A DNA stretch of 64,000 nucleotides from Spirosoma pollinicola (GCF_002831565.1 NZ_CP025096.1:2457027-2521026); one strand, 5' to 3'. Shown: positions 36,071-45,620, counted from the first letter of the stretch. The notes: generated by a model from the sequence alone, not told the origin. Program-made: numbers and translations.

Positions 36071-37795
36071 TTATAGGTTTGGTTGGAATTTCTCTGTTTT
36101 TGGTGTTTCGGTCACCAACTGAACCCGCTGGGCCGCCCGCCAGGGAATCAGCGCCAGCACAAGAACTACTGCCGAAATTGTCGCCGTTATACCTGCGCCT
36201 TCTGTAGTCAGGAAACTCAGGCCACACAGCATCAGTGCCGTAAATACCAGTGAGCCCGAAATGACCCGCAACCCAAACCGGTTCTGTTTTCGTACCGCCA
36301 GCGCTTCTTCCGGCGATTCGGCCTGGGCGTCGTCGCGTTTTTGCTGGCGGGCAATCAGGTAGCTGTAATACTCCTGCGCGACGTTGTCTTTCGACCGCTG
36401 CCACAGCTCGTAGCCCAGCAACATCAGAAAGGGAAGTCCAATACCAACGATGGTTTCTTCGGCCCTTGTCAGCTTAAAACCGAGCAATAGGGGAGCCAGA
36501 ATTTTGAAGAACAAATTGACGCTTAAGCTGATGCCGGTTATCCAGAGGGTAGCGCGGCTGGTCAGGCGTTTGGAAAACAGCGACCAGAGGGGAGGGGCCA
36601 GCAGCGGGCCGCCCGAAATAGACGAAATGCTCAGGACAACTTCTACAATACCACCAGCCGCCGGAACCATCAGCGCAATGCCGATCATGCCCAAACCAAA
36701 TAGCCACGACGACCCGCGCGCCACCCGAATCAACTGTTTATCCGAAGCCGTTGGGTTAATCAACCCTTTGTAAATGTCATTCGTAAATACCGCCGAAACG
36801 ACGTTTAAGGCCGTATTCGCACTGGCTGAGGTTGAGAAATACATGCCCGTGAGCATTAGGCCCAGCAAACCCGGTGGCAGCACCAGTTTACAGATCATCA
36901 GATATGCATTTTCCGTATCAAGACCGGTGAGGGATGGATTAATGACTCTGTAGATCATGGGCGGCAACATCCAGATAACGGGACTGATGAGGTACAAACC
37001 CGCAAACAGAAACGCTACTTTCTTTGCCGATTTCGGACTGTCGACGCTGGTGTACCGCTGCACAAACGTCCAGTTGCCGCCAATGTAGCAGATGTGGTAC
37101 AGCACAAAAGCGGCCACGAAACCAAAGGTGTATTCGCCATTCAGGAGGTTGAAAAAATCATCTGGCACGGCTTTCAGAAATCCCTCGAAACCACCCACCC
37201 GGTCGAGGGACAGCGGCAGCAGAATGAACACCGCTGCCGACAGAACCACGAACTGCAAAATGTCCGTTACCATTACCGCCCAAAGCCCGCCAACGGCTGT
37301 GTAGGCAATCATGAAAAAGCCCAGCCCTATGGTACAGGGCACCAACGGCAAGTTGAGCGAAACACTCACCAGCTTCGCCACCGGGTACAGTACCGACCCT
37401 TTGATGAACAGCGATACCAGTGTAAAAATGAAGATGTACACTTTCTGAACCGTTGCCCCCAGCCGTTCCCGAATAAACTCGGCGGCTGTGAGGGCGCCCG
37501 TCTGCTTCCAGCGTGGAGCGAGGTATAAGCCCGTCACCAGTGCACCAATGCACATGGTCCACTGAATGGTGATAGCTACCCAGCCGTGTTTGTATGCAAT
37601 AGAGCCCCAGGCCACGAACGTACCGGCCGAGAAAAAGCTCATGAACAGGGACAGCCCCCCAATAAACCAGGGCACCGCTTCGCCCCCCGCAAAGAACGAT
37701 TTCAGGTTGCGGCCCGTCCGGGCAAACAGCATCCCTATGGCGAGCACAAAAGCCGAAAAAATGACGATGACCGCCGTATCAATAGTTGTATTCAT
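36071..37795 (-). CDS. Sodium:solute symporter (SSS family)
   Basis: 574 residues with about 13 membrane helices. Family features: VPWFIGGLSLFMSFFSAGTF, TAAEFIRERLGATVQKVYIF, YTAVGGLWAVMVTDILQF and LMLTGMYFSTSASANTALN, the region around the SSS sodium site. Members import sugars, amino acids or carboxylates with Na+. Its place between glycosidases argues for a monosaccharide or uronate substrate. It is separated from the preceding gene by a 169-nt gap filled by a C-rich inverted repeat. Confidence 0.92.
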   Translation of the reverse strand: MNTTIDTAVIVIFSAFVLAIGMLFARTGRNLKSFFAGGEAVPWFIGGLSLFMSFFSAGTFVAWGSIAYKHGWVAITIQWTMCIGALVTGLYLAPRWKQTGALTAAEFIRERLGATVQKVYIFIFTLVSLFIKGSVLYPVAKLVSVSLNLPLVPCTIGLGFFMIAYTAVGGLWAVMVTDILQFVVLSAAVFILLPLSLDRVGGFEGFLKAVPDDFFNLLNGEYTFGFVAAFVLYHICYIGGNWTFVQRYTSVDSPKSAKKVAFLFAGLYLISPVIWMLPPMIYRVINPSLTGLDTENAYLMICKLVLPPGLLGLMLTGMYFSTSASANTALNVVSAVFTNDIYKGLINPTASDKQLIRVARGSSWLFGLGMIGIALMVPAAGGIVEVVLSISSISGGPLLAPPLWSLFSKRLTSRATLWITGISLSVNLFFKILAPLLLGFKLTRAEETIVGIGLPFLMLLGYELWQRSKDNVAQEYYSYLIARQQKRDDAQAESPEEALAVRKQNRFGLRVISGSLVFTALMLCGLSFLTTEGAGITATISAVVLVLALIPWRAAQRVQLVTETPKTEKFQPNL

Positions 37796-37811
37796 AATTT
37801 TTAAGGGTGTT

Positions 37812-37957
37812 TACCCCACCTCCGGCCCCTACCCCTGAAAACAGGGGAGGGGTGAAAGCCAATGGTAGTAATCGCCCAGTTCCACTATTTGGAAGAGGGA
37901 TAATTTACAAGAGCCACCCCTCTCCTTTTTTCAAGGGGAGGGGCCGGGGGTGGGGTA
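37812..37957. repeat. C-rich inverted repeat within the sus operon
   Basis: Arms 37812-37854 and 37915-37957 (43 nt each) pair at 36 of 43 positions, separated by a 60-nt loop. The left arm contains its own small hairpin (CCCCTGAAAACAGGGG). Same plan as the element inside the gene at 21260. It separates the unassigned glycosidase gene from the symporter gene. Confidence 0.85.
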
Positions 37958-37964
37958 GATACAA

Positions 37965-40538
37965 TTACCTCAAATCCACTTCCAGCACCCCTTGTCCGAA
38001 GCCCGGCAGATCGAGCGCAAAAGCATCCACCGAAATTGCCTGATTTGTGGGTAGCCAGCGGGCACTGGCAATGGTTTTTTGCAGGACTGCCGGATTTAGT
38101 CTTACCGTTGTCTTTGTTGCCTGCGCCCGGTTGTTCTGCAAAACGATAAATAGTTTTTTCTGGTCGGCAGAACGGGCCAGGATGTAGTCGATGACCGGGC
38201 TGCCGGGTTGAACCAGCCCATCCTGAATGAGCAGGCTGGCGGTTTGTCCGTAAACGGTCCCGGCACTGAAACCATAGGTCTGGTGCGGGCCAACCTTGGG
38301 CGTGACAAACCCGCGTGGGAAAAGCACTTTCCCATCGGAGCGCAATTCGGCTTCGGCCATCAGGTAGTCGGTGAGCCAACCAATTTGCCACCAGGCATGG
38401 TGTGGATACGGGCCGGACCCTTTGTTCATCCGCTCCCAGTAATAGGACGCAACACTCGTTTTCGGGTCGACAAACGCATCCCGACCGATAGCCCCCGCGC
38501 GGGCCATATCCGCAAAAATCGGCTCTTTCGTTAGCTGATACATGCGAATGAACAGACCCGCGTGACTGCACAACTGAATGGGCCCCAGCCGCGTGGCTGA
38601 GCCGAAGATGCCGCCGTGTTCGAAACTCAAGCCCGTCTGGCTGATCTCCCAGTCTTCGCGCGGAATGCCGTTAACCGTTTTGGGTTTGTGGCTGGCGATG
38701 GGATGCGTATAAATGGAGGTCGTGTAAATCTTGGCCGTCGTAATGGCCGCCCGTTGGTAGCGGGTATCTTTTGTTAAATCAAACAAATCCAGCAACGCCT
38801 GCGCCGACTGGCCGGTGGCAAAGTCGGGGGCGTAGCGGGCATCGCCACACACACCCAGAAAACTACCCGTTTCAACCGCGTTTTTGACAAACCAGTCGGC
38901 TCCTTTGCGGGCTGCCGCCAGATACTTCGGATCTTTCAGGATTCGGTAGGCAACAATCAGGCCGTAGAACGTAGGGCGCACATCCTGAATATCCGTGAAG
39001 ATTTCTTTCTCCGTATTGCGGTCGTAAGCCACGGCCCATCGGCCATCGGGTTTCTGCCAGGTCAACAGGCGGTCGGCTCCCAACCGAAGCCGCTCCTTAA
39101 GTTCCGAATTGACCGGGTCGAAAAGGAGCATGTTGCCAATATCGAGCATGGTGTAATACGTCAGGCCAATCGGCTCGACAACGGAACCCCACTCTTCCAC
39201 AAACTTCTTGGATTTTGCCAGATAATATTGCCCTTCGGGAGCGCCTTTGAAAAAACTGTTGCCGGTTTCCTGCTGCGCCAGTTTGAAGTTTTCGGCGTAG
39301 GGGAGCACGTTTTCGGTCAGGAGCGGGTCGTGGGTGGCGTTGGCTAGCATCCACATGGCGCCGTAATCCGAATTTTTCATAGCGTCTTTGTTAGAACCCA
39401 CCACGCCACCCAGATACGACTGCGCCCCGAGCTTTTTACCCTCAAACTCTTCAACGTTCCATAATGACGTTTTGGGGTCGATGAGGTACTGGTGCATTTT
39501 CGAGATACGATCCGTCAGCGATTGTTTGGATTGCCGCAACGCCAGCGTTTCTTTAAACTGATAAACATCGTAAACCGCGTGATTCAGCGCCTTGAACCAG
39601 TCGCCGTCTGTCAGGCTGTAGCGAAAGGTGTAGCTGATGATCTGGCCGGGTTGCAGGCTTGACTTCGGCTCGCCCAGAACGGGGTAATAAAGCGTTGGCG
39701 AAAGCTGCGCCTTGCGGTTCATGTGCGACAGACCAATCTCCCAGTCAATCTGCGTGCTTTTGTCGACCGCCCAGGGGTCACGCGATAGCCCTGGCTCTGG
39801 AATGACCGAGAGCGTAACACCAGTTTTCGTCGTAATCATCGGACAAAGGGTGCTGGCACATCGCTCCCGGTACACCGCCGGTATCGTCGGAATGCCATGC
39901 CCGTAGGCGTAGGCCAATGCAAAGTTTGGCTGGAGTTTATTGCCCAGAAAGTAGCCCGGAATGGCTGCCCAGGCCAGGTTCTGTTCCGAAACACTAGCCA
40001 GCGTTGGACTTGCCAGTGAGAAATACCCCGGTTTTTTCGCCGTAACGGTCTGCTTGACAATAATATCGGACGGAAATTTAGGGTCAAATGACCAAAGCGT
40101 ACTGATGGTAGCTGCGTCCGTTTCCTGCTGAAACGACAGGCTATTGCCACCCGTTTGCTTGGCGGTTTTCGGGAAGAAATAAAGAGCCGTTCCGGCTTTG
40201 TTCAGCGAAACGGGGCTGGTGCTTTCGGCCCATTGTTTCTGCTGGTAATGGTATTTTTCGGTAGGAAACTCGTTGCCTGTAATATCTTTAAAGGTCGTAT
40301 CGGGCTTCTCGGAAGGTTTATCCGCAGCATACAGCAGCGTATTTTCGCCGGAGGGTGCTGGCATGGTCACCCAGGCCGCGCCTTTCCGAACGGCCACCTG
40401 CTCAATGACCCAGCCATTTGGCGTGTTTTTCCAGATGACCTTAACGCGCTCGTTCGCCAGTGATAGCGGCTGGTTTGATTGAGCCAGCACGGCCGTCCAA
40501 CAAAGGGTTAAAAGAGCAATTTTCCAGATAGATTGCAT
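37965..40538 (-). CDS. Large exported protein, probable alpha/alpha-toroid glycosidase or lyase
   Basis: 857 residues from ATG 40538, giving the signal peptide MQSIWKIALLTLCWTAVLAQ; the frame continues 23 codons upstream into an inverted repeat and that part is not credible. The N-terminal 330 residues are beta-rich. The middle 350-720 is helical with features of an (alpha/alpha)6 toroid (LTWQKPDGRWAVAYDR, YLAAARKGADWFVKNA, DFATGQSAQALLDLFDLT), and a short beta domain ends the protein. That plan is shared by several glycosidase and polysaccharide lyase families, but I cannot assign one. It is the third cistron after susC and susD, so it probably acts on the transported glycan. Confidence 0.7.
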   Translation of the reverse strand: MQSIWKIALLTLCWTAVLAQSNQPLSLANERVKVIWKNTPNGWVIEQVAVRKGAAWVTMPAPSGENTLLYAADKPSEKPDTTFKDITGNEFPTEKYHYQQKQWAESTSPVSLNKAGTALYFFPKTAKQTGGNSLSFQQETDAATISTLWSFDPKFPSDIIVKQTVTAKKPGYFSLASPTLASVSEQNLAWAAIPGYFLGNKLQPNFALAYAYGHGIPTIPAVYRERCASTLCPMITTKTGVTLSVIPEPGLSRDPWAVDKSTQIDWEIGLSHMNRKAQLSPTLYYPVLGEPKSSLQPGQIISYTFRYSLTDGDWFKALNHAVYDVYQFKETLALRQSKQSLTDRISKMHQYLIDPKTSLWNVEEFEGKKLGAQSYLGGVVGSNKDAMKNSDYGAMWMLANATHDPLLTENVLPYAENFKLAQQETGNSFFKGAPEGQYYLAKSKKFVEEWGSVVEPIGLTYYTMLDIGNMLLFDPVNSELKERLRLGADRLLTWQKPDGRWAVAYDRNTEKEIFTDIQDVRPTFYGLIVAYRILKDPKYLAAARKGADWFVKNAVETGSFLGVCGDARYAPDFATGQSAQALLDLFDLTKDTRYQRAAITTAKIYTTSIYTHPIASHKPKTVNGIPREDWEISQTGLSFEHGGIFGSATRLGPIQLCSHAGLFIRMYQLTKEPIFADMARAGAIGRDAFVDPKTSVASYYWERMNKGSGPYPHHAWWQIGWLTDYLMAEAELRSDGKVLFPRGFVTPKVGPHQTYGFSAGTVYGQTASLLIQDGLVQPGSPVIDYILARSADQKKLFIVLQNNRAQATKTTVRLNPAVLQKTIASARWLPTNQAISVDAFALDLPGFGQGVLEVDLR

Positions 40539-40553
40539 TGAGTGAGAATTTAT

Positions 40554-40628
40554 CGTACCCACGGGCTTCAGCCCGTGTTTTATAGTCAATAGTACCAAAG
40601 GAAACACGGGCTAAAGCCCGTGGGTACG
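40554..40628. repeat. Inverted repeat with nested CACGGGCTTCAGCCCGTG palindrome
   Basis: Arms 40554-40580 and 40602-40628 (27 nt) pair with one mismatch, and each arm is itself a hairpin. It fills the 91-nt gap between susD and the unassigned glycosidase gene, starting one base after the susD stop. Confidence 0.9.
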
Positions 40629-40629
40629 G

Positions 40630-42108
40630 TTATTTCCAATCCGCATTTTGCTCCAGCTTCGGGTTGGCGTTGATTTCGTCCTGCGGAATTGGAAAATACT
40701 TATTCTTTGCCTGAACGGGCCGCGTGGGATACACGCTATTCACCGCCGTACTCAGTGCCGTAAGGTATTTGCCCGTTCGAGTGAGGTCGTACCAGCGGTC
40801 GCCTTCGCCGTATAATTCCCACGACCGTTCCTGAAGCACTGCGTCGATGAAGGCGTCTTTGCCCAAACCGGCTGTCAGGTCGGCCAGGCCCGCCCGTTTC
40901 CGAACGACGTTGATAAACCCATAAGCCGCTGAGGTAGCTCCATTTACCCGCGCTTCGGCTTCGGCGGCTATCAGGTACACATCAGCCAGCCGCAGGATTG
41001 GGATATTGGGAAGGGTGCCAACCGTTGAAATAGGATCCTGGTATTTTTTCATCAACACGCCCTGCGTCGTGATGGGCGTAATGTTGCGTTGCGAAACGAT
41101 CTTGTTGCTCTTGTCCACGTAGGTCGTATCCAGCAGCAACCGCCGTTTATCGGCCGGATTGAATGAATTATAAAATGACTGGTAAACGAACATGGACCCA
41201 AACGTGGTTTTACCGTATTCGGGTCCGGTGCTCGCAGGTGGTCCAAGCAGCCCCGTCAACTGATGCCCCCGGCTGGGACTAAACCCGCCCTCCGATTCAT
41301 ACGCCCACATATTTTCGACACGGGCGGCATCTTCCCGGTCGTAGCGATACACGTCCCGTACATCGGCCATCAATGAATATTTGCCGGAATTGATCACCTC
41401 CAGTGCTTTCTTCGAGGCTGTTGCCCAGTCTTCGTTGTACAACGCTACTTTGGCATAAAGAGCCGATACGACTTCTTTCGATGGACGGCCCTTCTCAATG
41501 CCGGGACCGGAAACCAGCCCGGCACTCGTGGCCTGGTCGAGGTCACTGTAAATCTGCTTGTAAACATCCGCTTTCGGACTTTTACCAACAATGGCTTCAA
41601 CCTGATTACTGCTGGCTTTTATTTTCACCGGCACGTCGCCAAAGTTTTTGGTCAGCATCCAGTGATAGAATGCCCGCAGGAAATACGCTTCGCCAATGAT
41701 CTGTTTCTGGCGGGTGGCGTCCATTTTGGCGGCTGGCACTTTCTCGATAATCCAGTTTGCTTTCTCGATGCCATCGTAGCAGGATGACCAGATCTGCTGG
41801 GGCGACTCACTGACCCGGCCGGCGCTTTTCTGCGTCGTATAGTTCGGGTCGTAAGTGAACAGCGTGAGCGTGTTCCGACCAACTACCGCCCTGGGGTACG
41901 ACTGGTCGGCGCTCAAATCCGACACGATGGTGAGTACGGGCCCAACGGCCATATCGGCAATCGGGTCATATACCGCAATAAGCCCTTTTTCGGCATCAGC
42001 CGCCGTTTTATAAAAGGCTTCGGTATAAATGGACGAGTAAATCGTTTCCTCCAGCTGGCAAGCCGCCAGACCGAAGATGAGGAGTATAGGAATGAGTATC
42101 TTTTTCAT
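40630..42108 (-). CDS. susD: SusD/RagB-family nutrient-binding lipoprotein
   Basis: 492 residues from ATG 42108, giving MKKILIPILLIFGLAACQ with lipobox LAAC and lipidation at C17; nine upstream in-frame codons are dropped. SusD features: SIYTEAFYKTAADAEKGL near the N-terminus, YDGIEKANWIIEKVP, QIIGEAYFLRAFYHWMLTKNFGDVPV (SusD helix pair) and the C-terminal LRLADVYLIAAEAEARVNG with ERSWELYGEGDRWYDLTRTG. It caps the SusC porin and binds glycan at the cell surface. The name denotes the family, not a starch substrate. A GATT-type inverted repeat separates it from susC. Confidence 0.95.
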   Translation of the reverse strand: MKKILIPILLIFGLAACQLEETIYSSIYTEAFYKTAADAEKGLIAVYDPIADMAVGPVLTIVSDLSADQSYPRAVVGRNTLTLFTYDPNYTTQKSAGRVSESPQQIWSSCYDGIEKANWIIEKVPAAKMDATRQKQIIGEAYFLRAFYHWMLTKNFGDVPVKIKASSNQVEAIVGKSPKADVYKQIYSDLDQATSAGLVSGPGIEKGRPSKEVVSALYAKVALYNEDWATASKKALEVINSGKYSLMADVRDVYRYDREDAARVENMWAYESEGGFSPSRGHQLTGLLGPPASTGPEYGKTTFGSMFVYQSFYNSFNPADKRRLLLDTTYVDKSNKIVSQRNITPITTQGVLMKKYQDPISTVGTLPNIPILRLADVYLIAAEAEARVNGATSAAYGFINVVRKRAGLADLTAGLGKDAFIDAVLQERSWELYGEGDRWYDLTRTGKYLTALSTAVNSVYPTRPVQAKNKYFPIPQDEINANPKLEQNADWK

Positions 42109-42157
42109 GAGTTCAAGAGTTGTCTGAACCGCCACGGCGGCCCGGCAGTATTTTTAT

Positions 42158-42245
42158 GATTTTAAAGATTTACATGATTAATGAGTGCATCTAAACGTTT
42201 CCAGTAGAAATCATGTAAATCCTTCAAATCCTGTGAATCCCGGTC
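42158..42245. repeat. GATT-rich inverted repeat between susC and susD
   Basis: Left 42158-42177 pairs with 42211-42230 with two mismatches; the right half continues to 42245 with the family motif (CTGTGAATCCCGGTCTAG). Same family as 10667-10823 and 63282-63480. It lies in the 136-nt gap between the first two cistrons of the operon. Confidence 0.75.
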
Positions 42246-45200
42246 TAGAAAGTGACCTGTAAACCACCCAGAAACGACCGGGCAGGGGGATAGACTAAGT
42301 TATCGACGCCAATGACCGTGTTGCTGCCTCCGTAGGTGTTCACTTCGGGATCGAAGCCTGTGTAGTTGGTAAGCGTGAAGAGGTTGTTGCCGCTGGCATA
42401 TACCCGAATGCGCTGAATGCCTTTGATTCTGGGTAGCGTGTAGCCCAGCGTTACGTTTTTGCAGCGCAGGTACGAGCCATCTTCCACAAATCGGTTGCTG
42501 ACTGGCAAGCGGCTGCTCAGGGCCGCACTGGCATACTCCTGACTGGGGTTGGTGGGCGACCAGCGATTGACCACACCCGCATACAGGTTACGCTGACCCA
42601 GTGGCGTTTCGAAGGCAAACCGCGCCTGATTGAAAATATCGTTGCCCTGACTACCCGAGAAAAAGCCGCTCAGATCGAAGTTTTTATAAGCCAGATTAGT
42701 TGAAAAGCCGAAAATAAATTTCGGGTTTGGATTGCCCGTTACTGTCTGATCGGCTGCGGAGATAGTGCCGTCGCCGTTGAGATCTTTCACTTTATGCCCG
42801 CCTAACCGACCATCGTAGCCGGGCAAAATGGTTTCGCCTGTTTGGTTGATGCCGTCGAAAACGTAGGTTTTAAACAGACCCAGCGGTTGCCCGACACTCA
42901 GAATGCTGTAGGTTGTCACAAACCGTTCCTGCGTAGTGCCGCCGTCGAGGTCGAGAACTTTGTTTCGATTTATAGTCGCGTTAGCCGACACATCCCAGCG
43001 CAGCGGCCCCTGTAAAATCCGGGCGTTGGTGGCCAGTTCAATTCCTTTGTTTTCCAGCGAGGCAAAATTGCCGGTAATACTGCCGTAGCCCGATGAGAGT
43101 GGCAGGGTTTTGATATAAAGCAGATCGCGGGTCTTTTTGCTGTAGGCGTCGACCACAAAACTCAGACGGTTGTTGAGCAGGCTAATGTCCAGGCCGATGT
43201 TCGCCTGTGTCGATTTCTCCCAACGTAAATCGGGGTTGGCAATGCCCGATGGGTTGATGCCCGTCAGGTACACATGGTTGAACTGATAATCGCTGCCCGA
43301 CGATGATACCGTTGCCAGGGATTGATAGGGGTTGATACCACCAGCATTGCCGGTCAGTCCGTAGCTGGCCCGTAATTTCAGGTCCGACAGCCAGCCGACG
43401 CTTTTCAGAAACGGCTCTTCGATGATGCGCCATGCGGCTGACACGGCCGGGAAGAATCCATACTTATGGTTTGCTCCGAACTTGCTCGACCCATCGGCGC
43501 GGGCCGTCAAATCCAGAAAATACTTGTCTTTGAAACCGTAATTTAGTCGGCCGAGGTACGAGTCCAGCCGCTCTTTGGTTCGGCTGCTGCTTACCGTGCG
43601 CGTTAGGGCCAGTTGCAGAGCCTCGTTCTCGGTGGCATCGTTCGGAAAACCCGTGGCGTTGATGGTGTTGCCGTTGGCGAGGTTGCTTTGCGTGCCAAAC
43701 ACACCGGTGAACTTAAGCGTATGATGCTGGGCAATGGTTCGTGTATAGGTCAGGATGCTTTCGTGAAGCAGTACCAGGCTGTTGGCGTTTATTTTAGCAC
43801 CGGAGCCGGAGTTGTCGTTGAGGTCGGCCGCGTTCACGATGGCGCGGGGCGAGTACGTATTTCGAAGGCTATTCTGGATATCGACATTAAACGATGCCCG
43901 ATAGGTCAGTCCCTGCGCCAGATTGACTTCTCCATATAGATTGGCCAGTGTGCGCTGAATGCCAATCTGGTTTTTGATGGCCGCCAGTCCCAGCGGGTTC
44001 GTTACTTCCCGATACTGGCCATTTGCCTGTTCGCCAAAGGGAAATAGACTACCGTCGGCGCGATAAGGCTGTAAATTCGGGGGAGCACCCAGGGCAGACC
44101 CAATAATGCTGCTGGTAATAAAATCGCCGTCGCCAAGGCTCGTAGTACCGTAGGGAACACCTTTGTTAATGGAGTAACTACCCAGAATACTCGTGCCGAT
44201 TTTAATCCGGTCACTTACCCGATGGTCGACGTTGAGCCGGAGCGAGTACCGTTCAAAACCGGAGTTGATGATGACGCCTTCCTGATTAAAGTAATTGAGC
44301 GACAACGCCAGTTGTGTTTTCTCCGACCCACCGTTGATGGTTAACTGGTGGTTTTGGATGGGAGCTTGACGGAAAACAAGACTCTGCCAGTTTACGCCTT
44401 GACCCAGACTAGCCGGATCGGGATAATAATTGTTTTTGAATGCTTCGTTTTCCAGTTGCGCAAACTGGGCTGCATTCAGAACGGGTATCGTTTTTGAGAC
44501 TTTCTGAACGCCGTAGTAGCTTTCGTAACTAACGCTGGTTTTGCCTGATTTACCCCGTTTGGTGGTAATCAGCACAACGCCATTAGCCGCTCGTGAGCCG
44601 TAAATAGCTGTTGCGGAGGCATCTTTCAGTACTTCGACCGACTCAATGTCGTTGGGGTTAATCGTTGACAGGGGGCTGATGTCCGTCAAACCGCCCCCGT
44701 TCGAAATCTGGATGCCATCCACAATGTAGAGCGGCTCGGATGTGCCATTTATCGAGTTCGTTCCCCGAATTCGAACGCTGACATTGCCGCCCGGTGCCCC
44801 CGAATTCTGCACAATCTGCACCCCGGCTACCCGTGCCTGTATGCCCTGCGCCACGTTGACAACGGGCGTTTGTACCAGATCGGCAGCTTTAATGGACGCA
44901 ATGGAGCCAGTCGTTTCAATTTTTCGCTGCGTTCCATACCCTACCACAACGACTTCATTCAACGACCGGTCGTCGGCTTTCAGGGCGATGTCGATAGTAC
45001 TCCGATTCGAAAGGGCTACCTCTTGTGTTACATAGCCGATGGACGAGAACGTGAGCGTGGCATTGCCGTCGGACACCGTTAAGGAGTACTGGCCATTCGC
45101 ATTCGTCGTTGTACCCTGTTGAGCGCCTTTCACAACAACATTAGCACCCGGCAGTCCTTCGTTCGTTCCAGAGTCGGTGACCCGCCCTGTAATGGTAGTG

Positions 45201-45289
45201 ATTCGGGGCGACTGTGCTAGTCCTATTAAGGAGAGTAGCATCAGGCTCATCAAGCCAACCGTTGTTCGTAAATATAGAATAGACTTCAT
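42245..45289 (-). CDS. susC: SusC/RagA-family TonB-linked outer-membrane transporter
   Basis: 1014 residues from ATG 45289 (MKSILYLRTT); a TTG two codons earlier is ignored. Signal peptide, then a carboxypeptidase-regulatory-like domain (ITGRVTDSGTNEGLPGANVVV), the TonB-box region EVVVVGYGTQRK, plug domain (IRGTNSINGTSEPLYIVDGI; VLKDASATAIYGSRAANGV) and the beta-barrel ending in SFLGGLQVTF. There is no STN domain, so signalling through FecR/ECF is not expected. That fits control by the divergent LacI-type gene. Imports oligosaccharide with susD; name by family. Confidence 0.96.
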   Translation of the reverse strand: MKSILYLRTTVGLMSLMLLSLIGLAQSPRITTITGRVTDSGTNEGLPGANVVVKGAQQGTTTNANGQYSLTVSDGNATLTFSSIGYVTQEVALSNRSTIDIALKADDRSLNEVVVVGYGTQRKIETTGSIASIKAADLVQTPVVNVAQGIQARVAGVQIVQNSGAPGGNVSVRIRGTNSINGTSEPLYIVDGIQISNGGGLTDISPLSTINPNDIESVEVLKDASATAIYGSRAANGVVLITTKRGKSGKTSVSYESYYGVQKVSKTIPVLNAAQFAQLENEAFKNNYYPDPASLGQGVNWQSLVFRQAPIQNHQLTINGGSEKTQLALSLNYFNQEGVIINSGFERYSLRLNVDHRVSDRIKIGTSILGSYSINKGVPYGTTSLGDGDFITSSIIGSALGAPPNLQPYRADGSLFPFGEQANGQYREVTNPLGLAAIKNQIGIQRTLANLYGEVNLAQGLTYRASFNVDIQNSLRNTYSPRAIVNAADLNDNSGSGAKINANSLVLLHESILTYTRTIAQHHTLKFTGVFGTQSNLANGNTINATGFPNDATENEALQLALTRTVSSSRTKERLDSYLGRLNYGFKDKYFLDLTARADGSSKFGANHKYGFFPAVSAAWRIIEEPFLKSVGWLSDLKLRASYGLTGNAGGINPYQSLATVSSSGSDYQFNHVYLTGINPSGIANPDLRWEKSTQANIGLDISLLNNRLSFVVDAYSKKTRDLLYIKTLPLSSGYGSITGNFASLENKGIELATNARILQGPLRWDVSANATINRNKVLDLDGGTTQERFVTTYSILSVGQPLGLFKTYVFDGINQTGETILPGYDGRLGGHKVKDLNGDGTISAADQTVTGNPNPKFIFGFSTNLAYKNFDLSGFFSGSQGNDIFNQARFAFETPLGQRNLYAGVVNRWSPTNPSQEYASAALSSRLPVSNRFVEDGSYLRCKNVTLGYTLPRIKGIQRIRVYASGNNLFTLTNYTGFDPEVNTYGGSNTVIGVDNLVYPPARSFLGGLQVTF

Positions 45290-45481
45290 AGGCAAAGCAG
45301 CGTTTCTGCTTTCTGAGTTTAAGGGATGTTAACGTAGAAAAATACAAAAATGAAAAAGGCTTATAGCTTTGACCGAGAAGGTAAACAGGTTGAGACTCTC
45401 AAGCGGTATTTCCCTTTAAAGAAGCCTAATCAACGTATTTAGCCGATTTTTACTTGATATTACGAGTAGGTAGTGATTCTG

Positions 45482-45489
45482 CAAAGATT
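45482..45489 (-). promoter_or_regulatory. Possible -7 element of the sus operon promoter
   Basis: On the minus strand it reads AATCTTTG, one mismatch from TAnnTTTG. It mirrors GATCTTTG at 45548-45555 on the plus strand, so both -7 boxes flank the palindromic operator. The predicted sus leader is about 190 nt. Confidence 0.4.
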
Positions 45490-45499
45490 TTTTTGACTT

Positions 45500-45547
45500 A
45501 TTTTATTGGGAACATTCCCAAAATTTTGGGAATGTTCCCAATAAAAT
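45500..45547. promoter_or_regulatory. 48-bp perfect palindrome, candidate operator for the LacI-type regulator
   Basis: 45500-45523 and 45524-45547 are exact reverse complements. The palindrome contains two 14-bp sites, TGGGAACATTCCCA and its complement, each nearly palindromic itself. It occupies the gap between divergent susC and lacI genes and lies between two -7-like boxes. Position and dyad form fit binding of two LacI-family dimers. Confidence 0.75.
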
Positions 45548-45555
45548 GATCTTTG
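45548..45555 (+). promoter_or_regulatory. Possible -7 element of the lacI-type gene promoter
   Basis: GATCTTTG, one mismatch from TAnnTTTG, with TTTG at 45525-45528 in the palindrome 19 nt upstream as a -33 element. Binding of a repressor to the palindrome would cover the -33 region. Confidence 0.4.
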
Positions 45556-45620
45556 CCATTGCCTTGCGAAAATCAATGCTAGCATTTATTTAGCTTAAAA
45601 ATTAGAATTATTATACTTTT

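Noticed and set aside
33969-36404. A longer GH2 protein beginning 124 codons upstream of 36032
   Set aside because: The extension is Arg/Gly-rich, overlaps the symporter gene and hides a clear signal peptide.
37965-40607. Start of the glycosidase-like gene at 40607
   Set aside because: The extra 23 codons lie in the inverted repeat; ATG 40538 opens directly on a signal peptide.
42245-45289. Several open frames antisense to susC and other long genes
   Set aside because: They are frame shadows of high-GC third positions, with no signal or domain.
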